DNA from: Martinezella lusitana
GTDB lineage: Bacteria > Pseudomonadota > Alphaproteobacteria > Rhizobiales > Rhizobiaceae
Assembly: GCF_010668395.1 (NCBI RefSeq)
Contig: NZ_WUEY01000006.1
Coordinates: 1 to 64,000 of the forward strand
Length of the DNA: 64,000 nt
Direction of reading: 5' to 3'
Shown: positions 27,744 to 39,845 of the stretch, one piece after another
Layout of the letters: each line of letters opens with the position of its first letter
Position numbering within the stretch: position 1 is the stretch's first letter
Translations under genes and position numbers: made by a program
Notes under the pieces: model-generated
The model's database searches: none
The model's input: the letters and a program-made list of their open reading frames with translations, nothing else
What the model was told of the DNA's origin: nothing

Positions 27744-28133
27744 ATGAACGACAGCGTCAAACCGAGAGGTGAGCTCACATTGCGCACGCTGGCCATGCCC
27801 GCCGACGCCAATCCCGCCGGCGATATCTTCGGCGGCTGGGTCATGGCGCAGATGGACTTGGCAAGCGGCATCCGCGCGGCGGAACGCGCGCGCGGCCGCG
27901 TCGTCACGGCGGCAGTCAAGGAGATGGCCTTCGAGCTGCCGGTCAAGATCGGCGACACGCTGAGCGTCTTCACCGATATCGAGCGCGTCGGCCGCACCTC
28001 GATCACGCTGAACGTCGAGGCGTGGGCGCACCGCGCACGCTACAACACGCTGGAAAAAGTGACCGCCGCAACGTTCATCATGGTCGCGCTCGACGAGAAT
28101 GGAGAGCCGAAGGCCGTGCCAGAGGAGAGCTGA
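27744..28133 (+). CDS. Acyl-CoA thioesterase (YciA-like hotdog)
   Basis: 129 residues, hotdog fold. The family start LRTLAMPADANPAGDIFGGW contains the catalytic Asp in the Asn-Pro-x-Gly-Asp-Ile-Phe-Gly-Gly motif. It is followed by MDLASGIRA and the hotdog strands with VAALDENG-like ending. Hydrolyses short- to medium-chain acyl-CoA in the cytoplasm. Only 4 bp separate it from the following membrane protein gene, so they are likely co-transcribed. Confidence 0.9.
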   Translation: MNDSVKPRGELTLRTLAMPADANPAGDIFGGWVMAQMDLASGIRAAERARGRVVTAAVKEMAFELPVKIGDTLSVFTDIERVGRTSITLNVEAWAHRARYNTLEKVTAATFIMVALDENGEPKAVPEES

Positions 28134-28137
28134 CGCC

Positions 28138-28728
28138 ATGGGTTCCGTCCATACACCGGAGGTCTACGTCTATATCAGGACTGTCATGAGCATGGTGATC
28201 GGCCTTTCGCTCGCCCAGCTTCTGACCCGGCTCGCCGGTTTCGTGCAATCGCCCGGCAAGAACAAGATCTACCTCGTCCATATCGGCTGGGTGCTGTCGA
28301 TGTTCCTGTTCATCATCCACTTCTGGTGGTGGGAATACCGGCTGCAATCCGTCGCGCAGATCAATTTCGGCGTCTACCTCTTTCTCATCTGCTTCTGCTG
28401 CCTCTTCTACTTCCTCTGCGTCCTGCTGAATCCGCCGTCGGTCGAGGACTATGGCGGCTTCGAGGAGTATTTCATCTCCAGACGCCGCTGGTTCTTCGGC
28501 CTGCTTGCCGTGACCTACGCCGTCGATCTCATCGACACGATGCTGAAGGGCGAGACCTACTTCCACTCCCTCGGCTGGGAATACCCGACGCGCAACATCG
28601 TCTACATCGTCCTTTGCATCGTCGCCGCGATCACCGCCAACCGGCGTTTCCAGGCGGCATTCGTGATTGTCGGGCTGATCTACCAGATCACATGGATCTT
28701 CCGCCTCTATGACGTGCTTCCGGTATGA
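28138..28728 (+). CDS. Multi-pass membrane protein, unknown function
   Basis: 196 residues from the ATG at 28138, which follows GAGGAGAG. About six hydrophobic helices are present, with aromatic-rich turns (IIHFWWWEYRL, SRRRWFFGLLAVTY). No family was recognised. It overlaps no other gene and probably shares a transcript with the thioesterase. Confidence 0.65.
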   Translation: MGSVHTPEVYVYIRTVMSMVIGLSLAQLLTRLAGFVQSPGKNKIYLVHIGWVLSMFLFIIHFWWWEYRLQSVAQINFGVYLFLICFCCLFYFLCVLLNPPSVEDYGGFEEYFISRRRWFFGLLAVTYAVDLIDTMLKGETYFHSLGWEYPTRNIVYIVLCIVAAITANRRFQAAFVIVGLIYQITWIFRLYDVLPV

Positions 28729-28848
28729 GGATCGCATTCCGCCGGTCGTAAAACGGCCGCCATTTCTGTGCTCTACGATCCTTGACCAAGACATCGCCAT
28801 ATTGTTCAGATCGATTGGCTTCCGAGACGCAGGTGGGAGACGCAGGCC

Positions 28849-30441
28849 TTGAAGACGAAGAGCTATGTATTGGGACTGGCGATTGCTCTTTCGTTGCCGT
28901 GGCTTGCTCATGCCGAAGACCCCGCGCCGGGGCCGGCCAACACCACGATCGACCTGAAATATTGGGTGGAATTCGCAAAACAGGGCAATCCGGCCGCACA
29001 ATACGGCCTCGGCTATCGCTACGCCAACGGCCAGGGCGTAGAGCAGGACGACGAGCAGGCCGTCGATTGGTATCGGAAATCGGCCGAACAGGGCAATGCA
29101 CAGGCGCAATATGCGCTGGCCTATATGTATGCCAGCGGCCGCGGCGTCGATGTGGATCTGAAACAGGCGAATGACTGGTATCTGAGGGCGGCGCAGCGCG
29201 GCAATGCCGACGCTCAATATGCCATCGGCTATTCCTATGCCAATGGCCGCGGCATGGATGTCGACAACGAGGGCGCCGTCACCTGGTATCAGAAGTCCGC
29301 CGCCCAGGGGCAGGCTCAGGCGCAATATGCGCTGGGATACATGTATGCCAACGGCCTCGGCGTGCAACAGGACGGAAGCATCGCACTCGGCTGGTATCGC
29401 AAGGCGGCCGATCAGGGCCGCTCGGACGCCCAGTATGCGCTCGGCTACATGTATGACAATGGCCAGGGCACCACGGAAGACCCCGCCCAGGCCGTCGCCT
29501 GGTATAAGAAGGCGGGCGATCAGGGAAACGCACAGGGCCTGTACGCCGTCGGCTACGCCTATGCCAATGGCAAGGGTGTCGAGCAGAGCGATGCCGAAGC
29601 CTATTCCTGGTACATGCGAGCAGCCGAGAAGGGGCGCGCCGACGCGCAGTATGCGGTGGGCTACAGCCTTGCGAACGGAACGGGCGTCGCACGCGATTAC
29701 AGGCAGGCGCTTCAATGGTATCGCAAATCCGCCGATCAGGGGCGTCCCGACGCGCAATATGCCATCGGCTATCTCTATGCCAACGGCGACGGCGTGAAGG
29801 TCGATGAGGGCAGCGCGGTACGGTGGTATCGCAAGGCCGCCGACCGGGGCTATGTGCAGGGTGAATTCGCCCTCGCCACGATGTATGCGGCCGGGCGCGG
29901 CGTCGCAAAGGATTATGCCAAGGCGTTCGAATGGTATGGAAAGGCCGCGGCTCAGGGCGATCCGGATGCGCAATATGACCTGGGCTATTTGTATGACAGC
30001 GGCCAGGGAACGGCGTCTGACAAAGCGGCCGCGGCAAGCTGGTACCGCAAGGCGGCCGACCAGAACAATTCGCAAGGGGAATACGCCCTCGCCTATCTTT
30101 ATTATCAGGGCGCAGGTGTAGCCAAAGACTATGCCCAGACGGTAGACCTGTTTCGCAAAGCAGCAGATCAGGGCGATGCGCGTGCGGAGTACGGTCTTGG
30201 TCATATGTACTATAACGGCTATGGCGTGCCGAAGGACTCGAGGATTGCCGCCGATTGGTTCAACAAGGCTGCGGCCAAGGGATTGCCGGAAGCGCAGCAC
30301 GGACTGAGCTATATGGAAGCCAACGGCGATGGCCCGATCAGAGATCTCGGACCGCTGGGACAGGGAGCGGCCGGGCAGAAGGGTGCCGGCGACATGACGG
30401 GCTGGGTCATATTTCATTTGCTGATGGCGCTCGTACCCTGA
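28849..30441 (+). CDS. Secreted Sel1-repeat protein (12 repeats)
   Basis: 530 residues, TTG start. Residues 1-22 are a Sec signal peptide ending Ala-His-Ala. From about residue 44 there are twelve full 36-residue Sel1-like repeats plus a partial one, each of the form AQYALGYMYANGxGV followed by WYRKAA. They stack into a superhelical solenoid for protein-protein contacts, probably in the periplasm. Rhizobial relatives (ExoR, PodJ-type) control exopolysaccharide or polarity, but no specific role is shown here. Next to a second, shorter paralogue read in the same direction. Confidence 0.85.
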   Translation: MKTKSYVLGLAIALSLPWLAHAEDPAPGPANTTIDLKYWVEFAKQGNPAAQYGLGYRYANGQGVEQDDEQAVDWYRKSAEQGNAQAQYALAYMYASGRGVDVDLKQANDWYLRAAQRGNADAQYAIGYSYANGRGMDVDNEGAVTWYQKSAAQGQAQAQYALGYMYANGLGVQQDGSIALGWYRKAADQGRSDAQYALGYMYDNGQGTTEDPAQAVAWYKKAGDQGNAQGLYAVGYAYANGKGVEQSDAEAYSWYMRAAEKGRADAQYAVGYSLANGTGVARDYRQALQWYRKSADQGRPDAQYAIGYLYANGDGVKVDEGSAVRWYRKAADRGYVQGEFALATMYAAGRGVAKDYAKAFEWYGKAAAQGDPDAQYDLGYLYDSGQGTASDKAAAASWYRKAADQNNSQGEYALAYLYYQGAGVAKDYAQTVDLFRKAADQGDARAEYGLGHMYYNGYGVPKDSRIAADWFNKAAAKGLPEAQHGLSYMEANGDGPIRDLGPLGQGAAGQKGAGDMTGWVIFHLLMALVP

Positions 30442-30498
30442 CGGGTCACAAAGCGTTCGCCAGCTCGACTAAACGGATTTTCGACTGAGGGGTAGACT

Positions 30499-31569
30499 GT
30501 GAATTGGAAGAAGGGGGCCGTGGCTTTGCTCTTCGCGCTGGCGTCCATGGGTGCCGCGCACGCCGATGTCGGCCGCAACGACTATGATCGCGGAGACTTC
30601 AAGACCGGCCCGGATTACTGGCGCCCCTTGGCGAATAAGGGCAACGTCGCAGCGCAGATGAAGCTCGGGCAGATGTACGAGGAAGGCGACGGGGTCGAAA
30701 AGAACCTGAGCCGGGCCCTCGATTGGTACAGGAAGGCGGCCGATCAGGGCAATGCCGAAGCCCAGTTCAATGTCGGCACCATGTACGACCAGGGCCAGGG
30801 CATCGCCGTCGACAAGAGCCAGGCCATTCTGTGGTACAGGAAGGCGGCTGCGCAGGGGTATCTCAACGCGCAATACAATCTCGGCGTCGTCTACGACACG
30901 GGCGAAGGCGTGGCCCAGGACAAGCCGCAGGCCTTCGCCTGGTACAGCAAGGCCGCCGAACAGGGCGACGCGGACGCGCAGTTCAACGTTGGCACCATGT
31001 ACGACCAGGGCGACGGCATCGAGAAGGACAAGAACAAGGCCGTCCTGTGGTATGGCAAGGCCGCAGCGCAGGGCAAGGTCGAGGCGCAGTTCAATCTCGG
31101 CATCATGTACCGCGATGGCGAAGGTGTCGCCAAGGATGGCGCTACCGCCCTCTCCTGGTTCCGCAAGGCGGCCGACCAGGGTGATGCCAGCTCCCAGTTC
31201 AATCTAGGCGCCATGTATGCCGATGGCGATGGCATCAAGCAGGACGATGCCCAGGCGATCGCATGGTTCCTCAAAGCCGCCGCGCAGAACGACGTCGAAG
31301 CGGAATACAATCTCGGTGTCATGTTCCGCGACGGCGAAGGCATCGCCAAGAACGGTCCCCAGGCGATCTACTGGTTCAAGCGGGCGGCGGAGCATCGCTA
31401 CGCCGACGCCGCCTACAATCTCGCCATGATGTATCGCGATGGCGACGGCGTCTCGGCGGACCCGGTCAAGGCCGAGGAATGGTTCCGCAAGGCAAAGCGC
31501 CTGGGCTATGAAGGCGGCGGCGATGAAGAACCGGATGACTCATCCGGCGCACAGAGCATCCCGATATGA
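30499..31569 (+). CDS. Secreted Sel1-repeat protein (8 repeats)
   Basis: 356 residues, GTG start with TGAGGGG upstream. The signal peptide ends at about residue 22 (Ala-His-Ala-Asp). Eight 36-residue Sel1 repeats follow, with the local variant AQFNVGTMYDQGxGI, then an acidic Ser/Glu-rich tail. It is 57 bp after its larger paralogue, suggesting a tandem duplication followed by divergence and repeat-number change. Likely a periplasmic scaffold. Confidence 0.84.
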   Translation: MNWKKGAVALLFALASMGAAHADVGRNDYDRGDFKTGPDYWRPLANKGNVAAQMKLGQMYEEGDGVEKNLSRALDWYRKAADQGNAEAQFNVGTMYDQGQGIAVDKSQAILWYRKAAAQGYLNAQYNLGVVYDTGEGVAQDKPQAFAWYSKAAEQGDADAQFNVGTMYDQGDGIEKDKNKAVLWYGKAAAQGKVEAQFNLGIMYRDGEGVAKDGATALSWFRKAADQGDASSQFNLGAMYADGDGIKQDDAQAIAWFLKAAAQNDVEAEYNLGVMFRDGEGIAKNGPQAIYWFKRAAEHRYADAAYNLAMMYRDGDGVSADPVKAEEWFRKAKRLGYEGGGDEEPDDSSGAQSIPI

Positions 31570-31722
31570 ATTGAACGGGTGCCCTACCCGCATCGTTCAG
31601 CCTCGTCGATCACCCGCCACCCCTCCCGGCGAATCACGGCAAAGCGTGCTAGTTCATGCAAAACTTGAAGTGCGTGCAGCGACATGTGGGCATCGCGGCA
31701 CGCGTTGAACCGGGGGGAATTC

Positions 31723-32562
31723 ATGAGTTTTGCTGCTTCCGATCATCAAATGGCCACCTTGCCGCCCCGCCGTTTATGGCGGCGGCTGGGTGCCTATCTG
31801 ATCGACATCGTTATTTTCCAGATCGCTTTTACATTGCTGTTTCTGGCCATATCGGCGGTAACGCCGTGGGACCTGACCCTGCCGTCTCTGCAGAAGCGGC
31901 ATTGCGAGATAACCACCTCGTCAGGAGCGCTCGTTGACAAGATAGAGGCCGAATGGCCGCTGCAGCCCGGCGAAACGAGAACCAATCAGCTGTGCCGCAT
32001 ATCCTGGCTGGGCAGCAAGGGGTACACCGTCCTCGTTTCGGAAGTCACTTCGCAACAGGGATCCACAACCTCGACACGCGCCCTCTCCGTGCCCGTCAAC
32101 GACAGCGGCGATGCCATCGATCTCAACGCAACCGTCAGACCGACCTCCAGTATCGTGCTGCTGCTCCTGCCGCTTGCTTTTGCTCTTTTCACGGCAAACG
32201 GCAGGCGGACGCCGGGCAAGAGATTGACCTCGCTGCGCGTAATAACCGTCGAAAACGACACCCTGCCTCTCGGACTTGCCGTCAAGCGCGAAATACTTAA
32301 ACTCCTGCCGTTGACGCTGCTGGGCGTCTTCAATCTGGCCAGCCTGCTTTTCTTGCGGCCGTCCATGCCTCCGCTTGAGGACTTGATCCAGCAAGCGCGT
32401 GACGCCAGCCTTCTGTCCGCCAGCGGCTTCCTCGCCCTGACCGGCGCCTTGGCGCCGCTCCTGTTCGTATTTACGCTCGTCTGGTGGATATTCCCTTTGA
32501 TCGTATGGCGTGGCCAGACCTTTTACGACCGCCTCTGCGACACCTTGGTCGTCAAGCCATAA
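31723..32562 (+). CDS. RDD-family membrane protein
   Basis: 279 residues from the ATG at 31723 (CGGGGGGAA upstream). The RDD domain is recognisable from PPRRLWRRLGAYLIDIVIF (Arg and Asp of the name), through a C-terminal FYDRLCDTLVVKP, with about four membrane helices. An exported loop between helices one and two holds two Cys. Members act as ion or metabolite carriers in a few cases; no substrate can be inferred. Confidence 0.78.
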   Translation: MSFAASDHQMATLPPRRLWRRLGAYLIDIVIFQIAFTLLFLAISAVTPWDLTLPSLQKRHCEITTSSGALVDKIEAEWPLQPGETRTNQLCRISWLGSKGYTVLVSEVTSQQGSTTSTRALSVPVNDSGDAIDLNATVRPTSSIVLLLLPLAFALFTANGRRTPGKRLTSLRVITVENDTLPLGLAVKREILKLLPLTLLGVFNLASLLFLRPSMPPLEDLIQQARDASLLSASGFLALTGALAPLLFVFTLVWWIFPLIVWRGQTFYDRLCDTLVVKP

Positions 32563-32660
32563 CCGTCAAATGATGGGGATTGCCTTGGCAAGTGAAGAGA
32601 TGGAAGACTATACCCGCCGGGCCTGATTTGCTGCTTCTTCTCTTGCAAGGATAGATCGCC

Positions 32661-33176
32661 GTGAACCTGAAATATCCCATATCCTCCTTCTCGTTCCTGC
32701 CGCCTCTTCGCATGGCTTTGCTCGCCTCAGCGATTGTGTTGCCGTTCTCTCCGCTTCCGATGGCGGCGGGGCCGGCGCAAGCGGCGCCCGGCTCGTGCTG
32801 GTCGCTGCTGCAGAGCAAGTTCGGCCCACAGATCGAGAAATCGGTGAACGAGGCCGATCCGTGCAAGAAACTGCCGGGTGTCGATCACAAGGACAAGTTC
32901 GAGGTGAAATCGCTCGATGTCTGTGATGCTGCTGGCGGCGGAGTGCAGATCAACGCCCATGCCGAAATAGCCTGCAAGTCCCATGGCGTGCTGAAGACGA
33001 CGATCAAAGGCCAGCTGGACGCCTCCATGACGGTCGATGTCGGCGCATGCCACATCACCGACATGCAGCTCGGGATCAACGGCCCTATCGGCGAGCTGAT
33101 ATCCTCCGTCGGCGGATTGCAGGACATCGCCCGCGGCTTCGCCCAGGCCAAGATCTCGGAGATCTGCGGTAAATAA
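32661..33176 (+). CDS. Secreted protein of unknown function
   Basis: 171 residues, GTG start. A long signal peptide ends near residue 42 (Pro-Ala-Gln-Ala-Ala). The mature part has six Cys (GSCWSL, DPCKK, DVCDA, IACKS, GACHI, EICGK), an even number consistent with three disulfides in the periplasm. No family recognised. Follows the RDD gene by 98 bp. Confidence 0.65.
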   Translation: MNLKYPISSFSFLPPLRMALLASAIVLPFSPLPMAAGPAQAAPGSCWSLLQSKFGPQIEKSVNEADPCKKLPGVDHKDKFEVKSLDVCDAAGGGVQINAHAEIACKSHGVLKTTIKGQLDASMTVDVGACHITDMQLGINGPIGELISSVGGLQDIARGFAQAKISEICGK

Positions 33177-33186
33177 TAATGGCAAA

Positions 33187-33209
33187 GGGCCGGCGTAGAA
33201 CACCGGCCC
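33187..33209. terminator. Hairpin between convergent genes
   Basis: Stem GGGCCGG / CCGGCCC with a 9-nt loop, placed between the convergent secreted-protein and MFS genes. No T-run, so termination strength is uncertain. Confidence 0.45.
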
Positions 33210-33234
33210 CTCCCAATTCCGATAGCAAAGCGGC

Positions 33235-34485
33235 TCATACGCGCATGGCGCTATCGGTTCGCTCGGCATCCTTGCTGCCGAACCGGACGCCCTTCTTCTC
33301 GAAGCCGAAGCCGGCGAACAGCGCCACCACGACGGCCACGATGCAGGCGACGATCAATAGCGCGAGCGCATAGTCGCCGTTCCACTGCTTCGCCAGCCCG
33401 GCCTGGATCGACGCGTTGCCCGACGCCAGCAGATTGCCGAGTTGATAGGCAAATCCGGGAAAGGTGCCACGCACCTCGTCCGGCGACAGTTCGTTGAGAT
33501 GCACGGGCACGATGCCCCAGGCGCCCTGCACGAAGAGCTGCATCAGAAAGGCGCCGATCGCGAGCATTACCGGTCCCTGCCCGTAGACCCAAAGCGGAGC
33601 GACGGGAATTGCCAGAAGGGATGCGATGACGATGGTCCGCCGCCTGCCCCAACGCTGCGACAAAGCGCCAAAAGCCAGGCCGCCGACGATCGCGCCGATA
33701 TTGTAGACGATGGCGATGGCGCCGACCGTATAGGAATTATACTGCCGCTGGGTTTCCAGAAATGTCGGATAGAGGTCCTGGGTGCCGTGACTGAAGAAAT
33801 TGAACGCCGTCATCAGCAGCACCGCCCATATGAACAGCGGAATATTCTCGCGCAATACGGTTAGGAAAGGCCGCCGCGGTTTCGATTGCCGCTGCAGGAA
33901 GGCGGGAGACTCCTCCACGTTACGCCTGATGTAGAGCACCAGCAGCGCCGGCACCGCGCCGACGATGAACATGCCGCGCCAGCCGATGACCGGAAACAGC
34001 AGGAAGAAGACGATCGAGGCGATCAGATAGCCGGAGGGATAACCCGCCTGCAGTATCCCCGACACGAGGCCGCGCGAGTCCTCGGGTATGGTCTCCATGA
34101 CAAGCGACGCCCCCACGCCCCATTCGCCGCCCATGGCGACGCCGAACAGCGCGCGCAGCACGAGGAACATAGTCAGGCCGGTCGAAAAGCCGGTCAGGAA
34201 CTCGAAGATGGAGTAGAGCAGCACATCGACCATCAGGGTCGTGCGCCGTCCGAAGCGATCCGCCGCGAGCCCGAAGATCAAGGCGCCGACGGGCCGCATG
34301 GCAAGGGTCAGGAAGATCGCCACGGCGACCGCCGGGACGTCCGTGTGAAACTCTTCGGCTATGTGCTTGAGAACGAAAACCAGAATGAAGAAATCGAAAG
34401 CATCCAGCGTCCAGCCGAGATAGGCCGCGATGACGGTGTTGCGTTGCTGGGGGGACAGGGAACGTAAGCTATCCAATGCGGTCAT
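33235..34485 (-). CDS. MFS transporter, sialate/lactate:proton symporter type
   Basis: 416 residues, twelve helices in two halves. The loop 2-3 signature is GLAADRFGRRTTLM, and the start LGWTLDAFDFFILVFVLKHI with its Asp-Phe-Phe motif is typical of the SHS/AAHS carriers of organic anions such as lactate, sialate or aromatic acids. The start at 34485 has GGAGG six bases upstream; an ATG one codon earlier is also present. Divergent from uvrB. Substrate not determined. Confidence 0.85.
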   Translation of the reverse strand: MTALDSLRSLSPQQRNTVIAAYLGWTLDAFDFFILVFVLKHIAEEFHTDVPAVAVAIFLTLAMRPVGALIFGLAADRFGRRTTLMVDVLLYSIFEFLTGFSTGLTMFLVLRALFGVAMGGEWGVGASLVMETIPEDSRGLVSGILQAGYPSGYLIASIVFFLLFPVIGWRGMFIVGAVPALLVLYIRRNVEESPAFLQRQSKPRRPFLTVLRENIPLFIWAVLLMTAFNFFSHGTQDLYPTFLETQRQYNSYTVGAIAIVYNIGAIVGGLAFGALSQRWGRRRTIVIASLLAIPVAPLWVYGQGPVMLAIGAFLMQLFVQGAWGIVPVHLNELSPDEVRGTFPGFAYQLGNLLASGNASIQAGLAKQWNGDYALALLIVACIVAVVVALFAGFGFEKKGVRFGSKDAERTDSAMRV

Positions 34486-34770
34486 CATGATCCTCCGACC
34501 GGATGGCGGCGGCGAGGCGGGCGATACCGGATGCCGTCGAAGCTGGGGGAACCCGGCATCGGGCCGGGCATATCGACGTTGCGGCCGGCTCCTCCTTCGG
34601 CGCCTGCGAGGATCGCGCTATGCGGACTTTCAGGTCAGCGATAACGCATCGGCCGCCCTTGGGTTGTAACATATTTGACATCTCCGGCGAATGGAAAAAT
34701 CCACCCTTTCGTTTCCCTTTTGTACTCTTTCCCCCTTCACATCCGGGCGATCTGTCGCCATATTCGCCCC

Positions 34771-37557
<2,787 letters not shown>

Positions 37558-38321
37558 AGCGACAGCGCCTGGCAGGTGTTCGCAAACCAGAGTTGCCGAT
37601 TTTGTGCGAGGCGACACCTGCAAGGCATCGCTTGGCGGGTCTGTGCAAACCACTCGGCCGCAATATCCTCATTTCCGGTTCCGTCGCGATGGAAACGACA
37701 ACGCCAATGCTGTCTTTGGGAGATTGTCAGCGGCGCGGGATTGCCGAACCTTGCACTGTCCCTGCCTTGGCGGAGAGCTGAACCGCAGGCAGCCCGCCCT
37801 TCAACGCGCATCATAGTCCCGGCGATACATTTGCATGGAGAATGGTTTGAAAGAGGTTTTGCCTTGGCCAAGGCGAAGCTGTTCATATGAAATATGTACC
37901 CAGCAAACTGATGACTTTTGCAAAAGCCGCAATGGTAAGTATCGTCCAGGGAGGCACTTTGATCCGTGTCGCAAGAATAGGAAGCAAGCTTATTATATGA
38001 TTCCGAAATAATAGATTCGTCGGCTATTCGAAGTTCAAAGCCAACAACCCATTGATTTATATCATATTCCACCCGCCAACTAAAACACCCCTTGCCTTTT
38101 TCTCAAAACCCTGTCACCCATATGCATGCTCGGGCATTTGCATGCCGGTGACTGGACTGATTTGATGATCCGCTGGCGGCAGGCAGTGGTTGGGTTTCAG
38201 AGACCCGCGCAGACGTTCTTTCCCCGTACGTGACTTCTCGACTGGCTTTCGCATGGCGCGGAGGCAAAGCCGTCCGGGGTTCCCGGATAAACTAAGACTG
38301 ATGGGTAAAGGACTATCCCCC
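37558..38321. other. Long intergenic region without a convincing gene
   Basis: 764 bp between uvrB and the cold-shock gene. The part from about 37,880 to 38,100 is clearly more AT-rich than its surroundings. A 37-codon frame (37887-38000) has no ribosome site. The last 150 bp probably form the long 5' leader usual for cold-shock genes. Nothing else is recognised. Confidence 0.5.
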
Positions 38322-38534
38322 ATGGCCACCAAGGGCACCGTAAAATTCTTCAACCAGGACAAGGGTTTTGGTTTCATCACTCCTGATGGCGGGGCAAAGG
38401 ACGTTTTCGTCCATATCTCCGCTCTTCAGGCTTCTGGCATCCAGTCGCTGCGCGAAGGCCAGCAGGTCACGTTCGATACCGAGCCGGATCGCATGGGCAA
38501 GGGCCCGAAGGCCGTCAACATCCAGGCTAACTAA
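38322..38534 (+). CDS. cspA: CspA-family cold-shock protein
   Basis: 70 residues, a single OB-fold cold-shock domain. It has [20 protein letters not shown] (RNP1 within KGFGFI) and DVFVHISAL (RNP2). An RNA/ssDNA chaperone that melts mRNA structure. The ATG at 38322 follows AAAGGA. An intrinsic terminator follows 31 bp after the stop. Several Csp paralogues are usual in rhizobia, so the letter is generic. Confidence 0.92.
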   Translation: MATKGTVKFFNQDKGFGFITPDGGAKDVFVHISALQASGIQSLREGQQVTFDTEPDRMGKGPKAVNIQAN

Positions 38535-38565
38535 GCCTCGAGTGACTGCCTGAACAAGGTTTCCG

Positions 38566-38593
38566 ACGGCGCGGTGCAAACCGCGCCGTTTTT
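38566..38593 (+). terminator. Terminator of the cold-shock gene
   Basis: Perfect 9-bp stem ACGGCGCGG / CCGCGCCGT, 6-nt loop, then a five-T run. Confidence 0.85.
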
Positions 38594-38620
38594 GCGTTTT
38601 CAGCACTTATGTCGTTGGGG

Positions 38621-38689
38621 CCACCCTCGCGCTTCGAGGCCGCAGCCCTTCGCAAGGCTCAGGGCTTCCGCGCCTCAGGATGAGGGTGG
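38621..38689. repeat. Alphaproteobacterial dispersed palindromic repeat
   Basis: Outer inverted repeat CCACCCTC (38621-38628) / GAGGGTGG (38682-38689), containing GCTTCGAGGC and GCGCCTCAGGATGAGGG. The wording matches the common CCTCATCCTGAGG-type repeats of Rhizobiales genomes, recognised from memory. Confidence 0.55.
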
Positions 38690-38810
38690 AGTGAGCTTCG
38701 CTGGATCGCCCAAAATTAATCTGCGGCGGTTATGGCCGATCGTGGATAATTAGCTCTCATGACGAGGTCGCCCGAAGGGCCCCGAACCATAAGGGCAGAT
38801 TGGGAGCGTC

Positions 38811-39845
38811 TCAAGCGCTCACCCGTTCGCGCTCGCCGGCAAAATCCACCGCAGCGAACGCCGCCGCAATCACCTCCGGCCCCGCTCCCGCCTTGTTGGC
38901 ATCGGTGGAAAGGATCTGGCGATAGCGGCGCGAGCCCGGCAGGCCGGTGAAAAGACCGACCATGTGGCGCGCGACATGCTGCAGGCGACCGCCATTGGCG
39001 ATATGGTGCTCGACATAGGCCATCATCCGGTCGCGCAGCCCATTCCAGTCAGCCTCGACGGCCGGTTCACCATAAAAGCGATGATCGACATCGGCAAGGG
39101 TCGCGGCATTCTGATAGGCGGCACGGCCGAGCATGACGCCATCGACATGGGCAAGATGTGCCTCGACCTGATCCAGCGTCTGGATGCCGCCATTGATACC
39201 GATGAAGACATCCGGCCAGCGCTGTTTCATGCGGTAAACGATATCGTAGTCCAGCGGCGGGATCTCGCGGTTTTCCTTCGGCGACAGGCCCTTCAGCCAA
39301 GCCTTGCGGGCATGGATCCAGATCGCATCCGCGCCGGCGTCGAGCACGCGCGTAATCAATTCGGGCAGCGCCTCTTCCGGCTCCTGCTCGTCGACGCCGA
39401 TGCGGCATTTCACCGTCACGGGCGCTTTCGAGACCGCTTTCATCGCAGCGATACAGGATGCAACCGTCTCCGGCGTCAGCATCAGGCAGGCGCCGAAAGT
39501 GCCGGACTGCACGCGATCGGACGGGCAGCCGACATTGAGGTTGATTTCGTCGTAGTCATAAGCCTCGGCAATCCGCAACGCTTCCGCAAGCTTGACAGGA
39601 TCGGAACCGCCGAGCTGCAGGGCGACGGGATGCTCGGCCGCGTCATGGCCCAGCAGCCGGTCGCGCGGCCCATGAATGATCGCATCGGCCACCACCATTT
39701 CGGTATAGAGCAAGGCATGCCGGCTGATCTGCCGGTGCAAGTATCTGCAATGGCGATCCGTCCAGTCGATCATCGGGGCAACGGCAAAAACTTTCTTGTG
39801 AGAATGCAACAGCTTCCCTATATCCTCTGAAATTTCCCTCGTCAC
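38811..39845 (-). CDS. dusA: tRNA-dihydrouridine synthase A, 5' end rebuilt by the prophage
   Basis: 344 residues, GTG start at 39845. An FMN-dependent TIM barrel that reduces uridine to dihydrouridine in the tRNA D-loop. Family marks are APMIDWTDRHCRY, TEMVVADAIIHG, LQLGGSDP and NVGCPSDRVQSG with the catalytic Cys, followed by IGVDEQE. From residue about 20 onward it reads as a normal DusA. The first 20 residues (TREISEDIGKLLHSHKKVF) are unlike the family and lie on the prophage side of the junction. The gene thus remains open, with start codon and promoter apparently supplied by the element. A TTG nearer the conserved part is an alternative start. Confidence 0.9.
   Translation of the reverse strand: MTREISEDIGKLLHSHKKVFAVAPMIDWTDRHCRYLHRQISRHALLYTEMVVADAIIHGPRDRLLGHDAAEHPVALQLGGSDPVKLAEALRIAEAYDYDEINLNVGCPSDRVQSGTFGACLMLTPETVASCIAAMKAVSKAPVTVKCRIGVDEQEPEEALPELITRVLDAGADAIWIHARKAWLKGLSPKENREIPPLDYDIVYRMKQRWPDVFIGINGGIQTLDQVEAHLAHVDGVMLGRAAYQNAATLADVDHRFYGEPAVEADWNGLRDRMMAYVEHHIANGGRLQHVARHMVGLFTGLPGSRRYRQILSTDANKAGAGPEVIAAAFAAVDFAGERERVSA
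39735..39785. other. Probable attL junction inside dusA
   Basis: This stretch encodes AVAPMIDWTDRHCRYLH of DusA, the conserved segment known to be targeted by dusA-specific integrases. Everything to its right is prophage. The exact crossover cannot be set, because the partner site (attR) lies beyond the window. Just outside, at 39893-39905, is a small palindrome GCTAC-GGC-GTAGC, a candidate arm-type integrase site. Confidence 0.65.

Noticed and set aside
28078..30417. 779-codon minus-strand frame opposite the first Sel1 gene
   Set aside because: The translation simply mirrors the Sel1 repeat periodicity (Ile-Arg-Ile-Ala-like repeats). The plus-strand gene has a signal peptide and perfect repeats.
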